A stretch of 15,262 nt of DNA from Flavobacteriales bacterium UBA3376 (GTDB taxonomy: Bacteria; Bacteroidota; Bacteroidia; Flavobacteriales; Weeksellaceae). Below the pieces are notes generated by a model. The model was given only the letters and a program-made list of their open reading frames with translations. It made no database searches and was not told the origin of the DNA. Shown piece after piece: positions 6,483 to 13,877 of the stretch. Numbering within the stretch: the first letter of the stretch is position 1; each line of letters opens with the position of its first letter. A program made the translations under genes and the position numbers. The stretch is from positions 5,968 to 21,229 of the forward strand of contig DEQC01000092.1 of assembly GCA_002359055.1 (NCBI GenBank), read 5' to 3'.

Positions 6483-8801
6483 ATGAAAAATTATTTAGAC
6501 GAACTAAACGAACCACAAAGATTAGCAGTTGAGGCTACTGAAGGCCCACTTATGGTTATAGCAGGTGCTGGTTCTGGAAAAACCAGAGTTCTAACTTATA
6601 GAATTGCTCACTTGATCGAAAAAGGTGTGAGCCCGTTCAACATTTTAGCTTTGACCTTTACCAACAAAGCTGCAAGAGAAATGAAAGAAAGAATCTCGAG
6701 CGTAGTTGGTCCTGGAGAAGCAAAGAATTTATGGATGGGTACATTTCACTCTATTTTTGCAAGAATTTTAAGAGTTGAGGCTCCACGTTTAGGCTATCCG
6801 TCTGACTTTACAATCTATGATAGTCAAGACAGTCAAAGTGTTATCAGAAAAGTAATTGAAGAATTACAACTCGACAAAGACATTTACAAATATAAGCAAG
6901 TTGCTCATAGAATATCTCAATTTAAAAACAATTTAATCACTGTTAGAGCTTATCACAACACACCCGAGCTAATTGAAGCCGACGCTGCTGCTATGCGCCC
7001 TCGAATGGGAGAAGTTTATAGAGCTTATGTCGATAAATGCTTCAAGTCTGGAGCTATGGATTTCGATGATTTATTGTTAAGGACCAACGAAGTCCTCACG
7101 AGATTCCCAGAAGTTTTGGCCAAATACCAAGATAGATTTAGATATATATTGGTCGATGAGTATCAGGACACCAATCATTCGCAATATTTAATTGTAAAAG
7201 CTTTGGCTTCTCGTTATGAAAATCTATGTGTCGTAGGTGATGATGCACAAAGTATATATGCCTTTAGAGGTGCAAACATCAGAAATATTTTATCGTTCAA
7301 AAACGACTATCCCGATGCGAAAGTAATCCCTCTGGAACAAAATTACCGATCGACAAAAACCATTGTTGGAGCCGCGAATCAGGTCATCGCTCAAAACAAA
7401 GATCAATTGGAGAAAAATGTTTGGACTTCGAATGAAATGGGCGAAAGCATTCCTGTTTATAGAGCGCTAACCGATGCTGATGAAGCGAGATATGTGGCTT
7501 CGCAAATTTGGGAATTGCAAGTCAGCAAACAATTGAAACACAAAGATTTCGCTATTCTCTATCGAACCAATGCTCAATCAAGAGCAATTGAAGAAGCTTT
7601 GAGAAAAAGAAATCTTCCTTACAAAGTTTTTGGTGGAACCTCGTTTTTCCAAAGAAAAGAAATTAAAGATCTTGTCGCCTATTTGAGAATTTTAGTCAAT
7701 CCAAACGACGAAGAAGCACTTTTGAGAATTATCAATTATCCAAAACGCGGCATCGGACAAACTACTATCAATAAATTGATGATAGTTGCATCTGAAACCG
7801 AAAAACCGATTTTTGAAATTCTTGAAAACATTCATCAATACGCTGCACAAGCTGGATTAAACGCAGCTACAGTTTATAAGTTGAATGAATTTACAATCAT
7901 GATCAAAAGTTTTATGACTATGCTAAACGATCATGATGTGTATGAAGTTTCAATGCATGTCGCAAAAACAGCTCAACTGATAAAAAATCTAAAAGAAGAC
8001 GATACACCTGAAGGGATTTCAAGGCTTGAAAACGTACAAGAATTATTGAACTCCATCAAAGGTTATGTCGAAGAGCAAATCCAAGTCGAAGATGGAAATC
8101 CAACTTTGAGTGGATTTTTAGAAAATGTAGCTTTATCAACGGATGCTGATCAAGAAGATGATGACGACAACAAAGTTTCATTGATGACCGTGCATTTGGC
8201 CAAAGGATTGGAATTCCCAGCAGTTTTTGTCGTTGGTTTGGAAGAAAATCTATTTCCTTCGATGATGAATTTAAATACTCGACAGGAATTAGAAGAGGAA
8301 AGAAGATTGTTCTATGTAGCGCTGACCCGAGCTGAGAAATACGCTCATTTGACATATGCCATTTCAAGATTTCGTTGGGGAAAAATAATCGATTGCGAAC
8401 CGAGTCGTTTCTTGGAAGAAATCGATGACAAATATCTGGATTGGAAAAACTTAAACATTGGGAACTCTATCAACAGAAGTGGATTGGATGCGAGTTTATT
8501 TGAAGATAGCTTTTCACAAACCTCAAAATTTGAAAGGAAAAAAGAAAAATTAAAACTCAATCAACCGACGCCTCCAAAGTCAAATTTCAAACCCTTGAAA
8601 AAAGCTCAAATCACCAATCAATCCGACGGTAATTCAATTGAGCTAACGGCAGGCAATATAGTTGTACACGATAGATTTGGACGTGGAAAAGTCATGGCAT
8701 TGGAAGGTGAAAAAGATGATGCAAAAGCTGTAGTCTTGTTCGATCATGCAGGTGAGAAAAAATTACTTTTAAATTTCGCTAAATTAAGGGTGATTGGATA
8801 A
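6483..8801 (+). CDS. uvrD: UvrD/PcrA-type superfamily 1 DNA helicase
   Basis: This 772-residue ATP-dependent 3'-5' DNA helicase removes the excised oligonucleotide and UvrC during nucleotide-excision repair, and the family also acts in mismatch repair and in clearing RecA or stalled RNA polymerase. SF1A motifs appear in order: the Q-motif LNEPQRLAV (8-16), Walker A AGAGSGKT (27-34), DEYQD (225-229), GDDAQSIYAFRGA (252-264), LEQNYRS (284-290), MTVHLAKGLEF (about 568-578) and RRLFYVALTRA (about 607-617). A low-complexity polar linker (about 665-715) leads to a C-terminal GNIVVHDRFGRGKV segment and beta-rich tail, the Tudor-like domain that contacts RNA polymerase in PcrA/UvrD. The start is fixed because the Q-motif begins only eight residues in. 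uvrC follows after 98 bp on the same strand. PcrA and UvrD cannot be told apart by name here. Confidence 0.95.
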   Translation: MKNYLDELNEPQRLAVEATEGPLMVIAGAGSGKTRVLTYRIAHLIEKGVSPFNILALTFTNKAAREMKERISSVVGPGEAKNLWMGTFHSIFARILRVEAPRLGYPSDFTIYDSQDSQSVIRKVIEELQLDKDIYKYKQVAHRISQFKNNLITVRAYHNTPELIEADAAAMRPRMGEVYRAYVDKCFKSGAMDFDDLLLRTNEVLTRFPEVLAKYQDRFRYILVDEYQDTNHSQYLIVKALASRYENLCVVGDDAQSIYAFRGANIRNILSFKNDYPDAKVIPLEQNYRSTKTIVGAANQVIAQNKDQLEKNVWTSNEMGESIPVYRALTDADEARYVASQIWELQVSKQLKHKDFAILYRTNAQSRAIEEALRKRNLPYKVFGGTSFFQRKEIKDLVAYLRILVNPNDEEALLRIINYPKRGIGQTTINKLMIVASETEKPIFEILENIHQYAAQAGLNAATVYKLNEFTIMIKSFMTMLNDHDVYEVSMHVAKTAQLIKNLKEDDTPEGISRLENVQELLNSIKGYVEEQIQVEDGNPTLSGFLENVALSTDADQEDDDDNKVSLMTVHLAKGLEFPAVFVVGLEENLFPSMMNLNTRQELEEERRLFYVALTRAEKYAHLTYAISRFRWGKIIDCEPSRFLEEIDDKYLDWKNLNIGNSINRSGLDASLFEDSFSQTSKFERKKEKLKLNQPTPPKSNFKPLKKAQITNQSDGNSIELTAGNIVVHDRFGRGKVMALEGEKDDAKAVVLFDHAGEKKLLLNFAKLRVIG

Positions 8802-8879
8802 TCTTTTCCTTCATAGAATCAAATGAAATCATTTTCTAGGTGGAATAAAGTTGACTTTTATTTCTCCTATATAAATGCG

Positions 8880-8895
8880 TACTTTGTGATGTTTG
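8880..8895 (+). promoter_or_regulatory. Possible -7 elements just before uvrC
   Basis: TACTTTG (8880-8886, one base short of TAnnTTTG) and GATGTTTG (8888-8895, one mismatch) lie immediately before the uvrC ATG at 8900. Neither has a convincing -33 partner. If used, uvrC would have its own promoter and a very short leader; otherwise it is read through from uvrD. Confidence 0.25.
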
Positions 8896-8899
8896 AATC

Positions 8900-10696
8900 A
8901 TGAAAGAAGAATTACATCCAATCATACAATCGCTTCCCAATAAACCCGGAGTTTATCAATTTTTCGATAAAAAAGGGAACATCATTTATATTGGAAAAGC
9001 AAAAAACTTAAAAAAAAGAGTTTCTTCGTATTTCAACAAAAATCACGATTCTGGAAAAACCAGAGTATTGGTCAGAAAAATAGCGGATATTCAAACCATT
9101 ATTGTTGACACTGAATTCGACGCATTGTTATTGGAAAACAATTTAATCAAAAAATATTTACCTCGATACAATGTTTTGTTGAAAGACGATAAAACTTACC
9201 CATGGATTTGTATCAAAAACGAAGCTTTTCCAAGGATTTTTATGACTCGAAATCTGATAAAAGACGGATCCGAGTATTTCGGTCCTTATGCATATGTACA
9301 AGTTTGCTACGCTTTGTTGGAACTTATACGCGAACTTTATCCGATTCGAACTTGTAACTATGATTTGAACAGAAAAAACATAGAATCTGGCAAATACAGC
9401 GTTTGTTTAGAATATCATTTGGGAAATTGTTTAGGACCTTGTGAAGATTTGCAATCGGAAGAAGATTATTTGAGAAATATTCAATCCATCAAGCAAATTC
9501 TTAGAGGAAATTATAACGAAGTCATCCGTTATATGAACGAACAAATGCAAGAATATGCTGAGCGATTAGAATTTGAAACTGCTCAACTTTTGAAAGAAAA
9601 AATTGAACTCATTCAAAACTACCAAAAACGTTCTACTGTTGTCAGTCCAACCATAGGAAATGTAGATGTTTTTACTGTTATTTCTGATGAGAGTTTTGGT
9701 TATATCAATTTTTTACGTGTAAACAATGGTGCAATCATTCAAGCGCATACTTCTGAAATCAGAAAAAAATTAGATGAAACCAATGAAGAAATTTTAGAGA
9801 AAACCATAGTTGAAATATTTGATCGATTTGGACAACATTCAAAAGAAATCTTACTTCCATTTGAATTAGATATAGAAATTCCAAACATCAAAATCTCAGT
9901 TCCACAAATCGGTGATAAAAAAAGATTGATAGAATTATCCGAGAGAAATGCCAAATATTATCGATTAGAACAACTCAAACAAATAAAAATCACAGATCCT
10001 GACCGACATGTCAATCGTATCATGGCACAGATGAAAAAAGATTTGCGCATGCCAGTTGAACCGAGACATATCGAAGGATTTGACAACTCAAATACTCAAG
10101 GAACCAATGCTGTTTCGGCTTGTGTCGTTTTCAAAGATGGAAAACCAAGCAAAAAAGATTATCGAATTTTCAACATCAAAACCGTTGAAGGACCCGATGA
10201 TTTCGCAAGTATGGAAGAAGTTATCTATAGAAGATACAAAAGGATTTTAGAAGAAGATGGCGATTTGCCACAGTTGATATTAATCGATGGTGGAAAAGGA
10301 CAATTGAGCTCAGCTTTGAAAAGTATAGATGCGTTGAATCTTAGAGGAAAAATCACTGTCATCAGCATAGCCGAAAAGTTAGAGGAGATTTATTTCCCAG
10401 GTGATTCCATTCCACTTTATTTAGATAAAACTTCAGAAACTCTCAAAGTATTACAAAGGGTAAGAGATGAAGCACATCGATTTGGAATCAGCAAACACAG
10501 AAACAAAAGAAGCAAAGCTACTTTCACCTCAGAATTAGAAGGTATTCCTGGCATAGGCGAAAAGTCAATTGAGGAATTATTGAAAAAATTTAAATCTGTC
10601 AAAAGAATTAAATCAGCCAGTTTCGAAGAAATTGAAGAGGTCATCGGAAAATCAAGAGCCAATAAATTATTTGAGCATTTCAAACAGCAGGCATGA
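8900..10696 (+). CDS. uvrC: Excinuclease ABC subunit C
   Basis: UvrC makes both incisions flanking a DNA lesion in nucleotide-excision repair, working with UvrB. All domains of the 598-residue protein can be read. The N-terminal GIY-YIG nuclease (GVYQ 17-20, YIG 30-32, R40, E79) makes the 3' cut. A four-cysteine cluster, C152, C169, C177 and C181, has the C-x7-C-x3-C spacing of the [4Fe-4S] ligands of E. coli UvrC. A UvrB-binding UVR helix pair lies at about 205-240. The RNase H-like 5' nuclease has D395 in EGFDNSN, D463 in LIDGGKGQ and H526 in DEAHRFG. Tandem helix-hairpin-helix motifs sit at the C-terminus (IPGIGEKSIEELL and the EEVIGKSRANKL region). It follows uvrD by 98 bp with no strong terminator between them, so partial co-transcription is plausible. 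Confidence 0.97.
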   Translation: MKEELHPIIQSLPNKPGVYQFFDKKGNIIYIGKAKNLKKRVSSYFNKNHDSGKTRVLVRKIADIQTIIVDTEFDALLLENNLIKKYLPRYNVLLKDDKTYPWICIKNEAFPRIFMTRNLIKDGSEYFGPYAYVQVCYALLELIRELYPIRTCNYDLNRKNIESGKYSVCLEYHLGNCLGPCEDLQSEEDYLRNIQSIKQILRGNYNEVIRYMNEQMQEYAERLEFETAQLLKEKIELIQNYQKRSTVVSPTIGNVDVFTVISDESFGYINFLRVNNGAIIQAHTSEIRKKLDETNEEILEKTIVEIFDRFGQHSKEILLPFELDIEIPNIKISVPQIGDKKRLIELSERNAKYYRLEQLKQIKITDPDRHVNRIMAQMKKDLRMPVEPRHIEGFDNSNTQGTNAVSACVVFKDGKPSKKDYRIFNIKTVEGPDDFASMEEVIYRRYKRILEEDGDLPQLILIDGGKGQLSSALKSIDALNLRGKITVISIAEKLEEIYFPGDSIPLYLDKTSETLKVLQRVRDEAHRFGISKHRNKRSKATFTSELEGIPGIGEKSIEELLKKFKSVKRIKSASFEEIEEVIGKSRANKLFEHFKQQA

Positions 10697-10736
10697 CATT
10701 TGTAAGGTCTTAAATTGGTTCAAAATCAATTCAAAT

Positions 10737-11816
10737 ATGAAAATAGCAATTTTTTCATTGTTTACACTTCTTTTAAACATCAATGTTTATAGCCAAAACA
10801 AGGATTATCTATATCTAAAAGGTTATATCGACAAATATCCAATTACTATCATTCTAAATCTTTCGAAGGAATATGATACGGAGGAAACGAAGTTTCATGG
10901 GTATTATTTTTATGATTCAAAGCAAATTCCAATTGAAATTTACGAAACCTATCCTGAAGATTCTTACAATTTCGCATTATCGACTTTTATGTTTGAGGAA
11001 GATGAACAAGAGATTTTTTTAGGGAAATTTGAAAATTCCGTTTTCAAAGGAAAATGGAAGAAAAACAAACTTACTTTGCCTTTTGAATTAAAAGTTCCTG
11101 AGAAAAATAATTTTGTAGAAATGGTTAAACTCGAAAACCTAAGAATAGTCCCCATCATCACTTCAGAAAATGATGATAAAGTCGAAGGACATTTTGAGTT
11201 TAAATTCATCGTTCCAAAAAATCCAGAATTACAAAAAGAATTGCTCTCAAAAATCTATGAAGATTATACAGATTTCAATTCTTACACCAACAAAAAGTTG
11301 GATCAAATGGCAAATTCTTACAAAGAAGAAATCACAGCTTTTTACAAAGATTATGGTGAAATCAGACCATCGTTCAGCTATCAATACGATCAATTCATCT
11401 CACCTTATTTGGACACCAATGAATTACTCATCATGAGATATTCGAATTATGAATATACAGGTGGTGCTCACGGATTATCCTTGCAAGTATTTTATAATTA
11501 TGATAAAATCAACAAAAAATGGTTAAAAATAGAGGATGTATTGAATATTACTAAAGAAAATGAAATCAACAAAATCTTAGATAAAACGCTGAGAAAAAAA
11601 TACAAATTAGGTCCAAATGACTCCTATGAAAATGCTGAAGGAATTGTGTTTTTGTCCGATGAAATCAAGTTGAGCCACAATTTCACACTTTCAAAAGAAG
11701 GAATCACCTTTCATTATGATTTGTATGAAATGACGCCTTATGCCTATGGATATTTCAATTTATTCGTTCCTTATGAAGATTTAAAACCTTATTTGAATAA
11801 AAATTTCAAACTTTAA
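10737..11816 (+). CDS. Secreted DUF3298-family protein
   Basis: Starting at the ATG at 10737 this is a 359-residue protein with a clear Sec signal peptide (MKIAIFSLFTLLLNINVYS, probable cut before Q20). The frame is open further upstream into uvrC, but that extension lacks a plausible start and would put residues before the signal peptide, so it is rejected. The C-terminal half carries the DUF3298 hallmark TGGAHG at 241-246, followed by NYDKINKKWLKIEDVLN, as in the extracellular domain of the anti-sigma factor RsiV and in many uncharacterised envelope proteins. The N-terminal part (about 20-125) is beta-rich and unrecognised. Unlike RsiV there is no transmembrane anchor or cytoplasmic anti-sigma segment, so a signalling role is not supported; it is probably periplasmic. 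The gene starts 40 bp after uvrC and might share its transcript. Function unknown. Confidence 0.75.
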   Translation: MKIAIFSLFTLLLNINVYSQNKDYLYLKGYIDKYPITIILNLSKEYDTEETKFHGYYFYDSKQIPIEIYETYPEDSYNFALSTFMFEEDEQEIFLGKFENSVFKGKWKKNKLTLPFELKVPEKNNFVEMVKLENLRIVPIITSENDDKVEGHFEFKFIVPKNPELQKELLSKIYEDYTDFNSYTNKKLDQMANSYKEEITAFYKDYGEIRPSFSYQYDQFISPYLDTNELLIMRYSNYEYTGGAHGLSLQVFYNYDKINKKWLKIEDVLNITKENEINKILDKTLRKKYKLGPNDSYENAEGIVFLSDEIKLSHNFTLSKEGITFHYDLYEMTPYAYGYFNLFVPYEDLKPYLNKNFKL

Positions 11817-11876
11817 AAAACCAAATTCACTCCATTCTCTCTGAGGGAAATCATTCAGCAAGACAGCATTTTTTCT

Positions 11877-11884
11877 TATCTTTG
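11877..11884 (+). promoter_or_regulatory. Candidate -7 promoter element for sufS
   Basis: TATCTTTG matches TAnnTTTG exactly and lies 25 bp before the proposed TTG start of sufS, predicting a leader of about 20 nt. The -33 region (TTCAG near 11854) is a poor match to TTTG. Confidence 0.5.
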
Positions 11885-11909
11885 TAGAATCATTTTAAAT
11901 AACTTTCAA

Positions 11910-13133
11910 TTGAAATTCGATTTAGATAATATTCGTTCACAATTTCCAATTTTAACGCGTGAAGTGAACGGTCATCCGTTGATATATTTAGACAATGCAG
12001 CTTCTTCACAAAAGCCAAGAGTTGTCTTAGAAGCCATTCAGAATTATTATTCAAAATTCAATGCCAACGTTCATAGAGGAATTCACACCATCAGTCAAGA
12101 AGCGACAGAAATGATGGAAAATTCTCGTAAAAAAGTTCGTGCATTTATCAATGCTAAACATGATTACGAAGTACTTTTCACCAAAGGAACTACAGAAGGA
12201 ATCAATTTAGTAGCGATGAGCATTGCTCATTTAATCAAAGAAAACGATGAAATTCTCATCACAGAAATTGAACATCATTCCAATATAGTTCCTTGGCAAA
12301 TTTTATGTCAAAAAACCGGAGCAAAGTTAAAGTTCATTCCACTAAAACAAGACGGAACTTTGGACATGGATAATTTAGATCATTTGATCACTGACAAAAC
12401 CAAACTAATCGCCATCAATCAAGTTTCTAACGCTTTAGGTGTGATCAATCCAATAGAATCCATCATTGAAAAAGCTAAAAAAGTAGGCGCATGGACTTTG
12501 ATCGATGCAGCACAATCTTCACCACACCTATCGATCGATGTACAAAAGTTGGATTGTGATTTCTTGGTTTTTTCTGGTCATAAAATGTATGCACCTACTG
12601 GAGTTGGGATTTTATATGGAAAAGAAGAAGTTTTGAATCAACTTTCGCCTTTTCATGGAGGTGGTGAAATGATTGAAGAAGTTTGGATGGAAAAATCAAC
12701 TTATGCTGGACTTCCTTTCAAATTCGAAGCAGGTACGCCCAACATTGAAGCAAATATAGTTTTAGGAGATGCCATCGATTTCATAAATTCAATTGGAATT
12801 GACCAAATTCAAAAACATGAAGATGAATTATTGAATTACACCCATCAAAAATTATCAGAATTGGATGAAGTCATCATTTATGCTGAAAATGCAAAACGTG
12901 CAGGAGCGATTTCATTCAATTTAAATATAGACGGCGTTCATCCATCGGATGTGGGAATGATTTTGGACAAAAAGGGAATTGCTGTTAGAACGGGTCATCA
13001 TTGCGCTCAACCGATCATGAGGAAATTAGGAATCAAAGGAACGGTTAGGGCTTCTTTTGCTGTATTTAACACCAAAGAAGAAATCAATCAGATGATCGAC
13101 GGAATAAAATTGGCAATAAAAATGTTGGCTTAA
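11910..13133 (+). CDS. sufS: Cysteine desulfurase SufS
   Basis: This 407-residue PLP enzyme of the class V aminotransferase fold (group II, SufS/CsdA type) removes sulfur from cysteine as an enzyme-bound persulfide and passes it to Fe-S cluster assembly. Visible residues are the PLP lysine K225 in FSGHKMYAPTG, H122/H123 in EIEHHSN stacking on the cofactor, D199 in LIDAAQS, catalytic C365 in RTGHHCAQP, and R380 in GTVRASF for the substrate carboxylate. Positions agree with E. coli SufS (K226, C364, R379) to within one. The short, structured active-site loop RTGHHCAQP marks group II rather than IscS. No ATG lies in frame near the start; TTG at 11910 gives KFDLDNIRSQFPIL, the expected N-terminus, so a TTG start is chosen. 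No sufBCD or sufE is in the window; the gene stands between a DUF3298 and a DUF2911 gene. Confidence 0.93.
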   Translation: MKFDLDNIRSQFPILTREVNGHPLIYLDNAASSQKPRVVLEAIQNYYSKFNANVHRGIHTISQEATEMMENSRKKVRAFINAKHDYEVLFTKGTTEGINLVAMSIAHLIKENDEILITEIEHHSNIVPWQILCQKTGAKLKFIPLKQDGTLDMDNLDHLITDKTKLIAINQVSNALGVINPIESIIEKAKKVGAWTLIDAAQSSPHLSIDVQKLDCDFLVFSGHKMYAPTGVGILYGKEEVLNQLSPFHGGGEMIEEVWMEKSTYAGLPFKFEAGTPNIEANIVLGDAIDFINSIGIDQIQKHEDELLNYTHQKLSELDEVIIYAENAKRAGAISFNLNIDGVHPSDVGMILDKKGIAVRTGHHCAQPIMRKLGIKGTVRASFAVFNTKEEINQMIDGIKLAIKMLA

Positions 13134-13215
13134 GATTTTAACATTTAAAAGTCCTATACTGGTACAAAACTTGTCTAATAGACTACCGAATTTCTAAAAT
13201 TAAAATTTATCAAAA

Positions 13216-13734
13216 ATGAGATTTTTAAGTATTATTTTCTTCACGCTATTTTTAAGTTTTTCTTATGGTCAAACTTCAAGCAACAATCGCGTTAGTCCAT
13301 TAGATACAGTTGAATTACATATTGAAGATTTAAACGTAAAAATCACTTATAGTAGGCCATTTTTAAAAGGTCGTGAATTCGGAAAGGACATAGTTCCATT
13401 TGGAAGATTATGGAGAACAGGTGCCAATGAAGCTACCATATTCGAAACCAATCGTGACATCATAGTTGAAGGTCAAGAGTTAAAAGCTGGAAAATACAGT
13501 TTATATTCAATTCCTGATGCTGAGGAAACCACTATAATTTTCAATAAGAATTGGAATCAATGGGGAACACAATACGACAAAAGCCAAGATGTTTTACGAG
13601 TAAATGTTCCAACGATTTTCACAGATTATACTTCTGAGCAATTTACCATTGATTTGGATGAAGCGGGTGCAGCTTGTTTAACTTGGGGAAATTCTATCTT
13701 CACCTTTCATTTCGAGGAATTAAATGATGAATAA
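13216..13734 (+). CDS. Secreted DUF2911-family protein
   Basis: This 172-residue protein starts with a signal peptide (MRFLSIIFFTLFLSFSYG, probable cut before Q19) and has a single DUF2911 domain. Family blocks visible are ITYSRPFLKGREFG, IVPFGRLWRTGANEAT, LKAGKYSLYSIP and IIFNKNWNQWGTQY. The domain is common in Bacteroidota and related envelope-rich phyla, and no molecular function is known to me. Mature size is about 154 residues, predicted to be a soluble, beta-rich periplasmic protein or one facing the outer membrane. It lies 82 bp after sufS with no obvious terminator between, so read-through is possible, but nothing in the sequence links it to Fe-S assembly. Start choice is supported by the signal peptide. 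Confidence 0.85.
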   Translation: MRFLSIIFFTLFLSFSYGQTSSNNRVSPLDTVELHIEDLNVKITYSRPFLKGREFGKDIVPFGRLWRTGANEATIFETNRDIIVEGQELKAGKYSLYSIPDAEETTIIFNKNWNQWGTQYDKSQDVLRVNVPTIFTDYTSEQFTIDLDEAGAACLTWGNSIFTFHFEELNDE

Positions 13735-13791
13735 TCATTCATCTATAAAAGTTCAAACAAACTTTATACAAACAAGCCTAAAATTAATTCG

Positions 13792-13818
13792 ACAGTTTTT
13801 TGATTAAATACAAACTGT
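13792..13818. repeat. Inverted repeat between DUF2911 and ALDH genes
   Basis: ACAGTTT (13792-13798) and AAACTGT (13812-13818) form a perfect 7-bp inverted repeat with a 13-bp A/T-rich spacer. It sits 27 bp upstream of the putative ALDH -7 box, so it overlaps or abuts the -33 region and could be an operator, or it may be a weak terminator hairpin for the DUF2911 gene. There is no run of T after the right arm on the plus strand, which argues against termination. Confidence 0.3.
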
Positions 13819-13844
13819 ATTCATTCAATGTTTCTTTATTTTAC

Positions 13845-13852
13845 TAACTTTG
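13845..13852 (+). promoter_or_regulatory. Candidate -7 promoter element for the aldehyde dehydrogenase
   Basis: TAACTTTG matches TAnnTTTG exactly and lies 25 bp before the ATG at 13878, predicting a leader of about 20 nt. No clear TTTG at -33 is seen. The 143-bp gap between the DUF2911 and ALDH genes also holds an imperfect hairpin around 13747-13766 (AAAGTT/AACTTT core) with no T-run after it. Confidence 0.5.
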
Positions 13853-13877
13853 AGCATTGTCTAAAAGCAACATTAAA

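Noticed and set aside
8811..8840. Small hairpin after uvrD (AAATG/CATTT core)
   Set aside because: The stem is only about 5-6 bp with a tiny loop and unpaired bulges and has no T-run, so I do not call a terminator.
8851..8876. Sigma70-like TTGACT ... TATAAA before uvrC
   Set aside because: Spacing is 13 bp rather than about 17, and the other promoter signals in the window follow the Bacteroidota consensus instead.
10632..10736. 35-codon upstream extension of the DUF3298 gene overlapping uvrC
   Set aside because: It would place a polar stretch before an intact signal peptide; the ATG at 10737 is the sensible start.
13173..13183. Short palindrome GTCTA-A-TAGAC upstream of the DUF2911 gene
   Set aside because: Only 5 bp per arm and not aligned with a recognisable promoter; this size is expected by chance.
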